NCBI RefSeq assembly: GCF_019578655.1
Contig: NC_063260.1
Span: 26,374,888-26,438,887, forward strand
Direction of reading: 5' to 3'
Length of the DNA stretch: 64,000 bases
Source: Ricinus communis
Lineage: Eukaryota > Streptophyta > Magnoliopsida > Malpighiales > Euphorbiaceae
Shown: positions 49,415-62,300 of the stretch, piece after piece
How positions within the stretch are numbered: the first letter of the stretch is position 1
How the letters are laid out: every line of letters starts with the position of its first letter
Position numbers and translations under genes: made by a program
The notes under the pieces: model-generated
The model's input: the letters and a program-made list of their open reading frames with translations, nothing else
What the model was told of the DNA's origin: nothing
The model's database searches: none

Positions 49415-51435
49415 AAAATTGTTTGTGAAAATATATCAGACTATTGCGACGGGAAGCATTTTGTCCTCAATGGTCATTCTGTTGCCGCTGCCAACGGCAA
49501 GGGAATTGCACTCTCGCTGCTGATTTTTCGAACCGCTTCGTCGCACAACAGAAACCAGGAAGGAAGTATCGATAGTAATGAATTACGATGGAAGTATGAT
49601 ATAGCCGCCGAAATTTCTTTCTATTTTCCAATTTCCATCAGATTAAACGAACCTCAACTGCATGAGCCTGTCGCAAAACTTTTTCGCGGTCATTACACCA
49701 TTAGCGACATATTTGCCATAAATGAACATCCGATATTTTTTTAGTGAACGAGAAGAGGAAAAATTGTCCAAATTGCAAGCCCGTATCAAGGTCTGCCCTA
49801 CAAATTACTTCTTACTTACATCTATCGTCCTCTCCTTCCATCCTTCTATGTAATAATTTAGACCGTTGTTACCGTCATGGACAATTATCAAAACCGATAA
49901 AGCAGTTGTATAGCGTCATTGCAACCACCACTGCCAGAACTGAAGTTAGTAGTTATTGGTGGAATTGCAGTAGAACTGACATTTCCTGAGTTAAATGGGA
50001 TTAAGAGTTACAGTCTCGATTCTCAACGCTGGGTAAATTAAAAGGAAAACTCAAGCAGCGCAGGATGTGTGACAAATTATGCTGATATCGCTTACGTAGT
50101 TAAGTCAAACTTCATGGATTTTCATTTCTGGCAATAGAACAGTTTATAAATGAGTTGAAATTTTGGATGCAGAAGTTTGATTAAGGCTGCAATTTGCTTG
50201 ATCATGACAAAGGTCATATATATAGAAGATTAATTGTTGACGTCGGAGCTACGTAATTCCTAACGGTCAAGCAAAAACGAAGAAAATATAATCCATAACA
50301 TTTTATTCCAGTGAAGGCTTGCTTGTTGACAATTTGCAGAGTCACATTTTATTTATAAAATCTACTTCTTTCGACAATCAAAGTACTTGCGTCTTAACGC
50401 TAACTTGATTTCTCTAATATGGGAACCAAATTTTATTTCATTGATGATGTACTCCTAGCTTCAGGCCCTGCAACAGAAATAAAATTCAACACATCAGTAG
50501 ACATGTATATATGCTCAAAGACTCGTGAACTTTGGCTCAACGTATTGTCTCTGGACTATGAAGTTATGAATTCAAACAATTCAGCAAAAACAAAAAGTGC
50601 TAAAACATGAATGCAGCATGGGATGATTTCAATAAGAAACCTCAAGTTTAACTTTCACTTTAATGAATATGGAAAGGTGTGCGAGCAAGAGAGTTACGTG
50701 GAGCAGTCGAATGTTGGAGTAATCTTAGGCAACGTTATGGGCACCCTACAACTGGCAGGAAGGTCAGATATAAGCGAGAAATCAACGAGTGGAAACATTG
50801 ATCGAGAGCCCTCAATGCATTGGCAGATACTAATTCTATCTGCCTTGCTACTGGAGTAATTTGCTAAATATCTCACCCCATTGCAGCACATCTGAGATGG
50901 GGTGGCCATATTTCTAGTCAGGAAAGGAACACAGGGATTCAGTTGGTTCACTATCATATTGCAAGGTGGTAAAGGGGCCCCTGTTGCAGAGCCTAATACC
51001 AGCATCAGAATGGTCAAAATACCAGCTAGGTGCCTCATGCCTAATCTTTCAACCTCTTTGTGTGACATTTTTTGACAAAATAAGTAGCTAGGTTGGTTTT
51101 TGATGTGATATGATTAGATTTGTGAAGAAATGAGGAAAATATATAGCATGTGGCTTGTGGGGTCGGCCTCGGCCAAGCCTTAAATAACTCTGTCAATGTA
51201 AGTTTCATGCCCCAAGAAATAAGGAAAATAGTGGAAATTTCGCTGCCAGAAGATAGCTCCTGCCATCACAAGCTTGTTATGACTGTAAGACGTCGAACTG
51301 CCTAAGACATGCTAGAAATCCTATATTAGTGCCCATTGCCTTTTGCTGATACCTGAAAGCAATCTTAATGACTATCTGACTGGCTCAATTATAGAAAATA
51401 ACACAAACAATGTGGAGATATACCAAAATAATTTG
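49415..51435. repeat. Unit B of the tandem segmental duplication carrying an nsLTP gene
   Basis: The partner of unit A (about 45919-47965), in the same orientation and about 3.5 kb apart from start to start. It keeps the nsLTP gene, its TATA box and about 350 bp of conserved upstream sequence. Non-coding parts differ by many substitutions and small indels. Boundaries are approximate. Confidence 0.8.
50694..51068 (-). CDS. Non-specific lipid-transfer protein, type 1-like (copy B)
   Basis: Single exon. The frame opens at ATG 51068 (124 codons), but an internal ATG at 51038 gives the same 114-residue form as copy A. The internal start is favoured because it begins a clean signal peptide (MRHLAGILTILMLVLGSATG); the upstream ten residues (MSHKEVERLG) are charged. 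The eight-cysteine pattern matches copy A exactly in spacing, and no Cys is lost. A TATA-like ATATATAGCA lies at 51139-51148 on the plus strand, about 105 bp upstream of the internal start. Differences from copy A are mostly conservative, plus a few charge changes on the mature part (for example D to A, S to R twice, N to D). It is expected to be secreted and lipid-binding. Confidence 0.9.
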   Translation of the reverse strand: MSHKEVERLGMRHLAGILTILMLVLGSATGAPLPPCNMIVNQLNPCVPFLTRNMATPSQMCCNGVRYLANYSSSKADRISICQCIEGSRSMFPLVDFSLISDLPASCRVPITLPKITPTFDCST

Positions 51436-51770
51436 TAATTCATCACAATTGCCCGAGAAAGAAATAATCTTTTGTAACATTATTTATCCTCTTTCAAATA
51501 TTTATGAAAAATAATTCAAGACATGTAATTGATTTAATAGGCAATGGATGAATGCAAAATTATGCTAAATTAAACAGCAATCTCAAACTAGTTGTCCAAT
51601 CGTCAACCATAAACAAAATAAGATCTTGATTTACAAGGTGACCCTTCTTAACTCTCCTCTGTTTCCTCTGTATTCGAACAAAACAACATTACCAAAACGC
51701 AAAAACCCAATGAGGCGAAATCTACATCAACAAAACATACAGAAAAAAGCACCACGTGGAAACCATATTT
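51436..51770. other. Spacer between nsLTP unit B and the ATL gene
   Basis: Contains the promoter-distal end of unit B and the 3' flank of the ATL gene. No further gene is seen. Confidence 0.6.
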
Positions 51771-54237
51771 TTATGGTCCAGAATACAATGAAGATGATGA
51801 ATCGGACAACGATGAGGAAGGGGTAGTAGCAATAGAGGAAGCAGACAATGATGAGGAAGGTGTAGCTACGGAAGAAACATCCGGCGAATTTCGACAGAGA
51901 GGGCATGTTGCATTCATTTTAAGCCACTCATCAATGCAATCAGCGTGGAAATAATGGTTGCATTCAGGTATAGTTCTTAATGTCTCCTTAGGTTGATACT
52001 CGCATAAACATATGGGGCAAGTGTTATCATTAGGCTTAGGCAATCGTCGACTTTCGCCTAGTAATGTTTTTGGGTATAATTCTAATGTTGCTCCGTCGAT
52101 TCCTGTCACTGCCATGGATGGTTGCCGTGGAAATGTGGCGTTGAGTGCTGTGCTAGAGTGGAGGCTACGCCTGTATGTCCCGACTCTGCCTGCCACATAA
52201 CAGCCAAGCCCAATTATGCAGAGTAGTCCTGGTATTCCAATCCCGATTATTATGCCATACTTTGCACTTCTTGGCAGAGCTGAAAGTGAAAAATAAGCTC
52301 AGTAAGCATTACAACGAAAACAGAACTAGAAAATTTATTGATTCAAACAGAATTAGACACATCAGACATCCTGAAACAGAATTACATGTTCATGGGCACT
52401 AATAATAAGTGGTACTACATCTCCAGGAAATACCTATTTATTTCAGTTAACATCACAAATATGGTTAACATTAAATTATTAGCTAATTGCACCAAAAATG
52501 TATGAATGATTAGTTATTAAGACTAGAATGCAAGATTGAAGAAAATAATGAATAAGTTATTAACTGAAAATAATGAATTTCAATAGTAGAAGTTTAATAG
52601 ATTGTTAGGGAAACAAGAGAAATTATTATGCGAAGGAACTGCCCTTTATTCAATAGACCATTTAGAATTTTATTTCATGCAGACTTGAAGATTCTAAATT
52701 TGGTATAGAGAAAGCAACAAGCATTCTGATTAGAATATATTAACAATGATGCCATCTAAGCATGAGAAAATCCAAAAACACGACTTTTGAGCTTGACGCC
52801 AATTTCCAACAAAATGGGTGCAGAATTTCCACAAAAACATGCCAGAACTTGTGCTAAGATGTAAGAATGAGAAGATCCCAATACCCAATTAAAATTGTCT
52901 TAAGAGCTAATAGTCAATGCCTATCTCCCCTGATTTTGTCGGTTCTTATATAAGTAGAGATACAATTTCCAACTCCGATCCTTGAATCTCGACCTCTATA
53001 ATAGCAGAAAAGGTGTAGGTGAACCGTATGAAATAAAGAAAACTCTTTACATCATGACGCGACGTGTCATTAAGAGACAGAAACGTCTACGTGGTTGCTC
53101 CTGCACGCTTCTTTCTTTATGGAAAAACAAAAAAATCCATGTCCCACCCTACGATCCTGTCCATTCTTCTGACTCGGAGTAACATGTTGACTTTGAATCT
53201 TTGATCGACTACCGGATTAATTTTAAGAAAATTTTAACCTAATATCTGATTTCAAACTTCAGTATTGCTGGACCAAGGTGATCACGCCCTGATCGAGTGA
53301 TCCGTTATTTGTATCCTCAAAATCCTTCAAGTATTTCCACATATTGATAAGTACGTAAACTGAACCTAATCAGTAATTGAACTGACAAATTGAATTTTTA
53401 GTGCATGCCTCAGCAACAGTCAGCAGCACAAGTGACCTTTACAAGTTTAACGAGTAATGAACTGAGCATTGATTTTGAAGTTGCAACCTTGATGATTAAC
53501 TATAAAATTGAAATAATTAATTAAGTAAATCCTTTATATATAAATAGAAGTTTTTTGGAAAGCATACCGCGTTTAGAACGGGGCAGATCGAAGCAACCAA
53601 TATCTAAACCTGTATCACCTTTGAATCCACAAGTGCCACCGCGCTCTTCACAACTTCTACAATCCGGTTTTGTCCATGTTAAAGAGGCATCTCCTTCAGC
53701 CCAGCGATACCACGATACCGGAACTTCAACTCTTTTTGCCATCACCGTACACGACGGAAATGAAGATGGCTCGTAGCCCTGATCATAACTGTTCAGTAAA
53801 GCCACAACAGTGGAATTTTCGCTACTGAGGCACTTAACTTTCCTTGAAGAAGGAGGGAGAAAGGAGGCAGAGAAATTTGACGAGCAGTTGAGAAAAGTGA
53901 AGCTGCGATATATTTCTGCAATAAAAGGCGATCCTGAGAGACTAAAATTCTTTAAGAAACGTTCGGCAATACAGTTTCCAGGGTCTCTAATGTATATTTG
54001 TTGAGCCGAGTAATCGATGAATTGGACTATGAAGTTTCCGGCACGAGGGAGAGCGAGGATCGTCTGGTCTCCAGCAGAGCAGGAAAGATTGAAACCAGGA
54101 TAGCTGCATCTACCTCCGGTAAGTCCAAAAGGGAATCGAATTTCTTGGCCTGTTCGACTGCAAGATTCTTGGCAGAATTGGAGACCATGTGCTACTGTCA
54201 CAAAGACAAGAAAGAAGAAGAGGATTAACTTGGCCAT
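51771..54237 (-). CDS. ATL20/21-like RING-H2 E3 ligase with GUB_WAK ectodomain
   Basis: Two exons on the minus strand, 54237-53568 and 52279-51771, join in frame to 392 residues. The start at 54237 was chosen because it is the only ATG leading straight into a signal peptide (MAKLILFFFLVFVTVAHG); the open frame further upstream starts without an ATG. The ectodomain has the GUB_WAK_bind pattern (FCQESCSRTGQEIRFPFGL, then RCSYPGFNLSC) and a C-terminal Cys cluster (CRSCEERGGTCGF...GCF). A membrane segment lies at about 231-254. The RING-H2 domain at about 311-352 reads CPIC...ECNHYFHADCIDEWLKMNATCPLC with all eight ligands. The tail is Ser/Thr-rich with an internal repeat. It is expected to be a plasma-membrane E3 ubiquitin ligase linked to wall or defence signalling; the ligand and substrate are unknown. 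A 1.29-kb intron separates the ectodomain exon from the membrane/RING exon. Confidence 0.92.
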
Positions 54238-57200
54238 ATGCCGATCTTTCTTGTTGACTATTGTGAAAGTATTGCACACAGTGTTGGTGCAGGGCTTCCA
54301 AGGAAGCTGTGGCAAGAAGCAGATGAACAATTGTGTTTTAAGCAATTACAAGGTTTGATGGGAAAGAGAATATGTTGTTGATTTTAATAAGAGCTTGCAA
54401 AACTTCCAATGGAAAAATCAAAGGGAAAGAACGGAAATTATATATGTATGATATGTAAAGTAGCATTTAATCCTAACATGGATTTTACAATCACAAACAT
54501 ATATATATATTATTTCTTTTCTTTTCTTTTTTCACATCATATGTGTGTCTATATTCTCTAGGGAATATTAGTAGGACAATTATAAATTTGAGCACCTAAA
54601 AGTTTTAATTACTTGGTATTTTGATATTTTAATATTTATATATTTTTTAATATATATTTTTATTCAATATATTTATATAAATGTATAGACATCGTAATAG
54701 ACAATTCATATATTTTGCTGAGTTAAATAAAAAATTTACAATATTTAAAAATTAAAAAAGGGAAAGAGCTTAAAATATTTATCAAGTTGAAAATTAAAAT
54801 TAAAAATATAAAATTTAGATATCCAAATACTGCCTTACATCAATAATAGTAGCATAAAATTCACTGATTCTTCAAAAGACAAGTATAATATGTACAGCTT
54901 GTATCAACATAATCATTAGCATACACTTACTAACTTGTTTAATCTCTTAAACTTGTTATATGGAGCTTTTGATTTGAAATCATATTTTATTAATTGAGTT
55001 TTTAAATTTTTGAATTTACTTAGATTAAGAATTTTTACACTTTTATTATTTTTTATTTATTCTATTGAACTATTTTATTTTAAATTCTGCGTTAATTTAG
55101 GATTTTTTAGTCTTGATAAAAATGAAATAAAATTATATAAATTGAATGAAATAAAATAAAAAGATGAAAGTGTCAGTAAAACTCACAAATTTAGGGACTT
55201 TTTGACTTGTACTAGAGACGAGGTAATGCTATTTCTTGGTCTGCCTTACGAACTTATTTCTTTGAATAATTTTGTTAACAAAATGGAGACAGACCCAATT
55301 AATTAATTCAGTGTTCTTCTGAAAGTTATTAAATTCTATTGACATTATATATAATATCCCTCAAAAAAGAAAAAAAAAAAAAAGAAATGTTCTTTGAAAC
55401 GACACAAGAGATTGTGTTGGTGTAATAAGTAATTCAAAAAGAAAAAAGAATTTTATTTTCTGTGAACTTAATTGGTGGGTCTCTTTCGCCATATTCGGTC
55501 AGTAAAGCGTATCAAGTCAAAAGCGTGTTAAATTACGTATATTTCCAGTTAAAAGGGTTATTAAATTTCTGAATAATGATATTATCTTTTTTCAAAACTT
55601 TCTGGAATCCTGGAAGAGGTCAACCTGAAAATGAAATGCCCCCAACTCAGATGTTAATTCTTCGATACAAACAACTTTTTATTATGCCTTTTTTACATAA
55701 ATACCTACAAAATTTAGTCAATTAATTTTTATATCCTCAACTCTAAAATATAATAAATTTACACTAAAATAAAATATAAAAAAAATCTACTTTTATATAT
55801 TAAAGTTAACCAATTCAAACTCATCCAAATATTAGAGTTTACTATTAGATTATTAAAATTTTTAATTTTTCTTATTATAATCTAACAATTTTTCTAATTT
55901 TTTTATTAATATAAAAATAACATATACATTATCTAATGTCTATTTATATAGAATAAATTATAAATGCATACTGTAACTTTATAATATTTTATATTATAAC
56001 AAATTATAACTATATACTATAATTTTATAATATTCTATATATATTATATAGTTATAATAGAAATATACAAAACTTGATAAATTCTATAGAATATAGAATT
56101 ATATATAAAATAGAAGAGTTATTATATATTGCTAATATACAGTTAGCTATTTATATTAATATAAAATTAAAAAATTTATGTAATATTTTATATGATATAA
56201 TTATTAATTATATAATATTTTATACAATATAAGTTTATGTAATATAATTATAATTATATAATATCTATGTGTATATCATAAATATTTATTTTTTAAATTT
56301 AGTAATTAAAGTTTGATGACAAAAAGACTGAGCATAAAGTTTGTAAATATATATAAATCATTCATAACAAATTCAAATAAATAAAATCTATAACTTAAAA
56401 TATAACTAAGAGAAAATGACACCTGTTTAGCTTAAAATTCTTAAACACGATTTCATTATATAATTTTTTGAGATTTTAAATGTTATAAAAAATAAATATT
56501 AGATTTCAAAACTCAAATTTAAAGAAAAAAAAACTAAAACATTAGATCTATTTTGTACAAAAATCTAAAAAATAGTATATACAAGTATATCATAAGTATA
56601 TATTTTCAAATTTATTAATATTGTGTGTGTTTTATAATATTTTATAAAATTTGTGTATATCAACTATTATATGAATATAAATATATAATAAATAAATATA
56701 TCATTATATATTATATGATATTTTAATTTTATCGAATTTTTTTTTTATATTTTAAAATATTTTTTATATTTTTTATACATTGATGAGAAAACAATACCTA
56801 TCATTATCATTATTCAATGAACATTGAAAAGAAAACATAAGACATTCTCATACCAAATAATAGCAACTTTCAGATTTCATAAAGATAATGTCAAATCAAA
56901 TCAAAACTATAATAGAGCGACCAATAATAGAGATTCAATATCAAATTTATTTTGAATGTAAAAATGGTATTATTAAAATATATTACGAGCATATTCAGCT
57001 TAAATTTAAATAGACTTATATAGTATATCTCAGCTATATCATGAGTATATCATGAATGGTCAAAATATTAGCATCATAAATTTGGATTTCATGCGTTAAA
57101 ATAAGTACACATGTCAAAATAAAATTTTTATGTCAAAAGGCTATAAAATTTAAGTAGCTGAGTTAATTAAAAAGGCTATAAAATATATATGTCTATCTTA

Positions 57201-57885
57201 TCTTTTTGATTATATATTTAATTAATATTTTCTTTAGCTTGTGTATTCTTTAGTTTGTTAAAAATCATAAGTACTAAAGAAATAATCAAATAAAAAAAGC
57301 ATAATGCACGTATGATAAATTTTTTGATCAAACTAGTAATGGACACATGATAAATTAGCAATATCATATAGTCATTGATTTAATTTAGACATTCAAAGTC
57401 TTTTACTTTTTGTAGTCATTAATGTATTTTAGTAAACATTAAATATTATTATTCTATTTAATTAGTATTGAGTATCATAATATATTTAATATTATATAAT
57501 GAATTCTTATATGAATATTAAAAATTCTTCAAATCAATTGTAATTGTATTATTTATTGCATAACAATTTTATTAGATAATATATAAATATGGCTTTATAA
57601 GGTGACATGTAATACAGTATATAACATATAACATGATATGTTATTCCTTTACATTCATCGTAAAAGCAAAAACACATATAATACAGAGAAGAAAATTCAA
57701 GTTCAAGATCTTTTACGTAATAGAACTCAAAATCAAAGATTTATCACTTAAGAGGACTTAAATTCAAGATCTATTACTCTCAAGAAATAAATACTCTTAC
57801 CATTTGAATTATTACTAACTTTTTCATATTTTAATTGATAAAAATCAAAATTTATTTATTAATCTCATTATCTTGAAAACAACTC
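54238..57885. other. AT-rich intergenic region downstream of the ATL promoter
   Basis: The first few hundred bases are the ATL 5' flank. The remainder is very AT-rich, with A runs such as 55367-55383. No frame shows a protein family, and no RNA gene was recognised. Confidence 0.55.
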
Positions 57886-58730
57886 CAATACAAGGGCCAT
57901 TATTTAGTGTCACGTGACACCGGTGTCATATTAAATTTTAATAATTGGATTACTTATTTTAGATATCAACTATTCAATTTCATTTATCTATATAACCTGT
58001 AACTTGAACAACCGGTTAAAAGAACTAGATCTAATTCAAAATAATAATAATAGATAAATAACTATTTTTTAAAAATAATTCATTTTTATTCAATAAATTA
58101 ATCATATGTATTAAAATCAAAATAGAAAATTAATATGTTCTAATGTATTTTATTTCTAATTATTTTATTTTCATTAATACAATCAAATATTTTGTTTGAA
58201 AATAGAAAATATGCACTTGTTTAATTTTATGAATATTGTGCATATAACTGTAATTGATAGGTCCTATAAAAAATAATATATTAATGTAGCAATTAATTTA
58301 TATATATTCATCAAATAATTCTAAATTAAATTATCAATTCATATAAATTATATTTTTAAAATTAATTTAATCACATTGTATTTATTATGATATTTATATT
58401 ATTACATGCATAAGAAGGATTAAATAAAATAAATATTAAATATTAATATAAAATATTTATTAAAAATAAGATAGTACCACTTCAAAAATGCTAGATGAAT
58501 ATTATGATAGAATTACGGTAGGTTACGACATTTATTTGTAATAATTGAATAAGAAAAATTAATTGAAATCTATAAAATTATGATATAAAGAAATTTAATT
58601 CATATAATTAAAAATTATTTATTTTCATCTAATTAAATTTTATGATTAAACAATAAAAACTTTATTTGATATCATTTAAATAATTGTGACACTGCTGTCA
58701 CATGAAATTAAATCAATTGCCCCAATACAA
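57886..58730. mobile_element. Non-autonomous hAT-like element with 8-bp target duplication
   Basis: A segment of 829 bp (57894-58722) begins GGGCCATTATTTAG and ends CAATTGCCC. It is flanked by the perfect 8-bp direct repeat CAATACAA (57886-57893 and 58723-58730). The ends are imperfect inverted repeats over about 42 bp: the left has TGTCACGTGACACCGGTGTC, the right, reverse-complemented, has CATGTGACAGCAGTGTCAC at the same distance. The left end also holds the palindrome TGACACCGGTGTCA. The interior is AT-rich with no ORF. Eight-bp duplications are typical of hAT elements; the terminal bases do not match the usual CAGGG start, so the superfamily is tentative. Confidence 0.75.
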
Positions 58731-59377
58731 CGGCAGCACTAATTGAATGTCCACACCTAACATCCGTTCTTAATTATGGTTTTTGACATCTCCATTTTCT
58801 ATTTGATAGTAGTAACTAAAATGTCTCATAAGGAAAAAAAAAAAAAAAACAACTAAAAATGTGAAGAGAAAAACGTAGAGAAACACAACCAACAAAGACA
58901 AATCAAAAAATGAAGACTAACTCATAAAAATTGGAGGGAACTGACCAAGAAAAGACTCATGCTAATTGACATAACACACTAAAACAATATCTGGCGGGAA
59001 AATGTCCGTGCGGTCCTTTCACTCTCTCGTATAAAACCCTAATTTACACATTTTATCCTTAAATCTTCTCCAGTTTTCCCCTTTTTCTCTCATCACGAAC
59101 CTGTAATCTTTATCAATTTAATTCGGTCATAAAATCTTTAACAACCATCAGACGTGGCTCGTCAAATGTCTTGATCAATTTATTAAATTGGGTACTTTTA
59201 TTTAAACGCATCTTTATTTATTTATTTAGGGTTTTCTGTTTTAGGGCATCGCCCATTGATTTCCCCAAATGAAGTTTTCCTATTTTAAGCAAAATTTCCA
59301 CTAATATTGTGTTTTGATCCCTGGAATTTCAGGTGGAGAGGTTAAAGTTTCAATCTTTGTGGCTTTTCTGTTGAAAA
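58731..59377. other. Promoter and 5' UTR region of the UBR7-like gene
   Basis: Upstream flank of the gene that starts at 59378. It contains a 16-base A run near 58833, and GGCGGGAAAA at 58992, an E2F-like TTTCCCGCC core on the other strand. An intron in the 5' UTR ending TTTCAG at 59332 is possible but not proved. Confidence 0.4.
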
Positions 59378-62300
59378 ATGGACGGTGCTTTTGAAGATGA
59401 TAATGAACAGTCAATAACTATTGATGAGTATCTTAATAAGGTCGAAGCAGAGGAGTTGGTAATTTTTCCCTCTTTCTTTCTCCTGTTGAATTTAGGATTT
59501 TGTGTTTTCTGATTGAACACGGTTACTCAGCTTGTGTGTGTTATTGCTCTTAGTATATGTTATTAGGGAGTAGATAGATGGTGAAGTTGGGACTGGTTAA
59601 TTTTGGGTTTCTATACACGAGGATTAGTGGAGTACCATAGGGTTTCTGGGCAAATTGAGTTTTAGTGTTTGATTATTTTCAACAATTATGGTTTCATTTT
59701 TGCTATTTCCATGAGTATGTATCAAAACGAAAGAGAGAGTCAGTTAAAGTTATTATTGTATGGTAGATGATATAACGTGTTGATTCAGTGGGTGGATTTC
59801 ATATATATATTTAATAGAATTGATTGGTTCTATGTTGATGTATGTGACTTGTTTTTTAACTTATTGTTCTGCTTTTCTGTTTTTGGGGTGTTATGCTATA
59901 AAGGAAGCAGATTTGGTTTTGGGTGGAGATGAGGGCAAAGAATGCACCTATACGACAGGATATATGAAGAGACAGGCAATTTTCTCATGTCTGACTTGCA
60001 CTCCAGATGGTAATGCTGGAGTTTGCACTGCTTGTAGCTTGTCTTGCCACGATGGCCATGAGGTAGTCTTGCTTTGGTTTAATTTTATTGTGGTATACTT
60101 CAGTTGTTTTAGTTGCAAGGCTGAATAGGAATAATATATTCAATGTCGAACGAAATTGCTAGTTCGTTCTCCTGTGTTCTTAGTCATAATACCTTTATAA
60201 TTTTACAAGTAGAGCTGAGTTGGAGATGGAATCTCATAAAAGAGTACTTGGGTTTTCACTGACTTTCATTTGCTCTTGCAATATTCACTTTTTTTAAAAC
60301 CAGTTATTCTAATTCAAATCGTGAGCCAAACTTTCTCAATTTCTTTTTTAGGAATTCTAGTCAAGTAAAATCAGGGATGGATTTTATTCAAGAAAAAATC
60401 CAATTGCAGCATAGGATCTTTAACTAATTAGTTACTTGGGCATACTTCAAATTCCATGTACTTTTTGTTTTTGGGATTTCAATGATATTTAATATGCCTT
60501 ATTGATGTATCAATCTTAGTCATGCTTTAGTGCTGTCATTATCAGCCCAGTGGGTTTGTTTTAGTCAATGTTTATTGCTGTATCTTCTTATGGATTGTAT
60601 TTGTCTTATTATATTTAAATTTATTCATTCATAATTGGTGATTTTCATGGTTGCTACATGCAAAGATTGTGGAATTATGGACCAAGAGAAATTTTCGCTG
60701 TGATTGTGGAAATTCAAAATTTGGGGAGAACTTCTGCAAGCTTTTCCCACAGAAAGACTTAGAGAATGGGAAGAATTCATACAACCATAATTTTAAAGGT
60801 TCATACTGCAGTTGTGGTCGGCCCTATCCTGATCCAGATGTTGAAGAACAGGAAGAGATGATACAGTGCATTATGTGTGAGGACTGGTTTCATGAAGAGC
60901 ATCTTGGTCTTGAGTCTTCCGATGAGGTTGATTGCTTGGGCTATTACCCACTGGTTCATTTTTGTTATGATATGTTTCTCTTTAAACAATTACTTGTTTT
61001 TTCTTTAACATTTATCTACGAATAGGATAAAATGTTGTCCAGATGGGAAAGTGTGTAAATGGTGTAAGGCCCTCTTGCTCTTCTGGCCTGAGCCAGTGAC
61101 TAATCCAGTAATCAGCACACAATATGATACGTCTATGCTGATGCTGGATTCTTTATAGTTACTGAAATCTCACATATTATACCTTTGTGCTTTGCCTGGG
61201 ACCACTTCTCACCCTGGGCAAAAGAAAGTCCATTCATCTCATGCTGGGAGTCTTTTGTCTTACAAGTTACAATCAAGAATTCACTGGTTTAGCTTCACAT
61301 AAAACAGGAGTGGCACTTAGTGCATAAACGTTAAATAATAGTATAGTCTCTAAACTTGTTCCTCAGGACCCTGCATTGGTGATATTTTGTTGTTTACTCC
61401 ATAACTGACACATTCTCGTTCTTCTTGCATCTGATCGAGTAATTTGATGGTCAGACATGTGTGCACTTATATTTGCATTACAGATTCCAAGAGACGAGGA
61501 AGGAGAACCTCTCTATGAGGATTTCATATGCAAGACCTGCTCAGCAACTTGTTCTTTTCTAACACTGTATCCCCAGACTATCTGGGCAGCAGGGGGGCAG
61601 AGTGGTGATGTTACTGCTAATACTAGCAAGGATAAGAATGTGCTTGAAGATATTCCTTCAGCATGTGGATCTGGAAAGCTTGAGAATGATGCTTGTTCTC
61701 ATGGTTCTGGAGAGGATATAATGGCTAATGCTAATTGTGGCTCTATATCTGTTGCCAAGACATCTCTTATCGGAGAGAGTTCTGAGAAGAATATCGATTC
61801 AAATCAAAGCACAAAGGATGCCAACCTTCAGACTCCTTGTGTTCTTGGAGTTGATACAGTGGCTACTTTTCCTGTTCTAGAAAGTAAACCACTGTTTCTT
61901 GCTAAAAACTGGAGGGATACTCTTTGCAGATGTGATAAATGCTTAGATATGTACAGTCAGAATCACGCAAGTTATTTTCTTGACAAGGAGGACTCAATTG
62001 CTGAGTACGAGAAAATGGCAAAGGAGAAGAGGGAAGAAAAGTTGCAGAAGCAGGAGGGTGCTGAGCTTAGCTTTTTCAATAAACTGGGTCATATTGAGAA
62101 GATGGAGATTTTGAGCGGCATCGCCGACTTTAAGGAAGAGTTTCGTACTTTTCTGGTATGTCCAATCTGCCAAAGATAGTGAAAAAAGTTAGCTATCTCC
62201 ATAATTTGTTTCTATACCCAACCATCACAATGGTGTAGTCATCCTCATCTCTCTTAGCTATCTCCATGTTGCTATTTCATATCTATATCCATATTTCCAG

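Noticed and set aside
53521..54345. Longer N terminus of the ATL protein starting at 54345
   Set aside because: The upstream frame has no ATG at its start; the ATG at 54237 gives a clean signal peptide.
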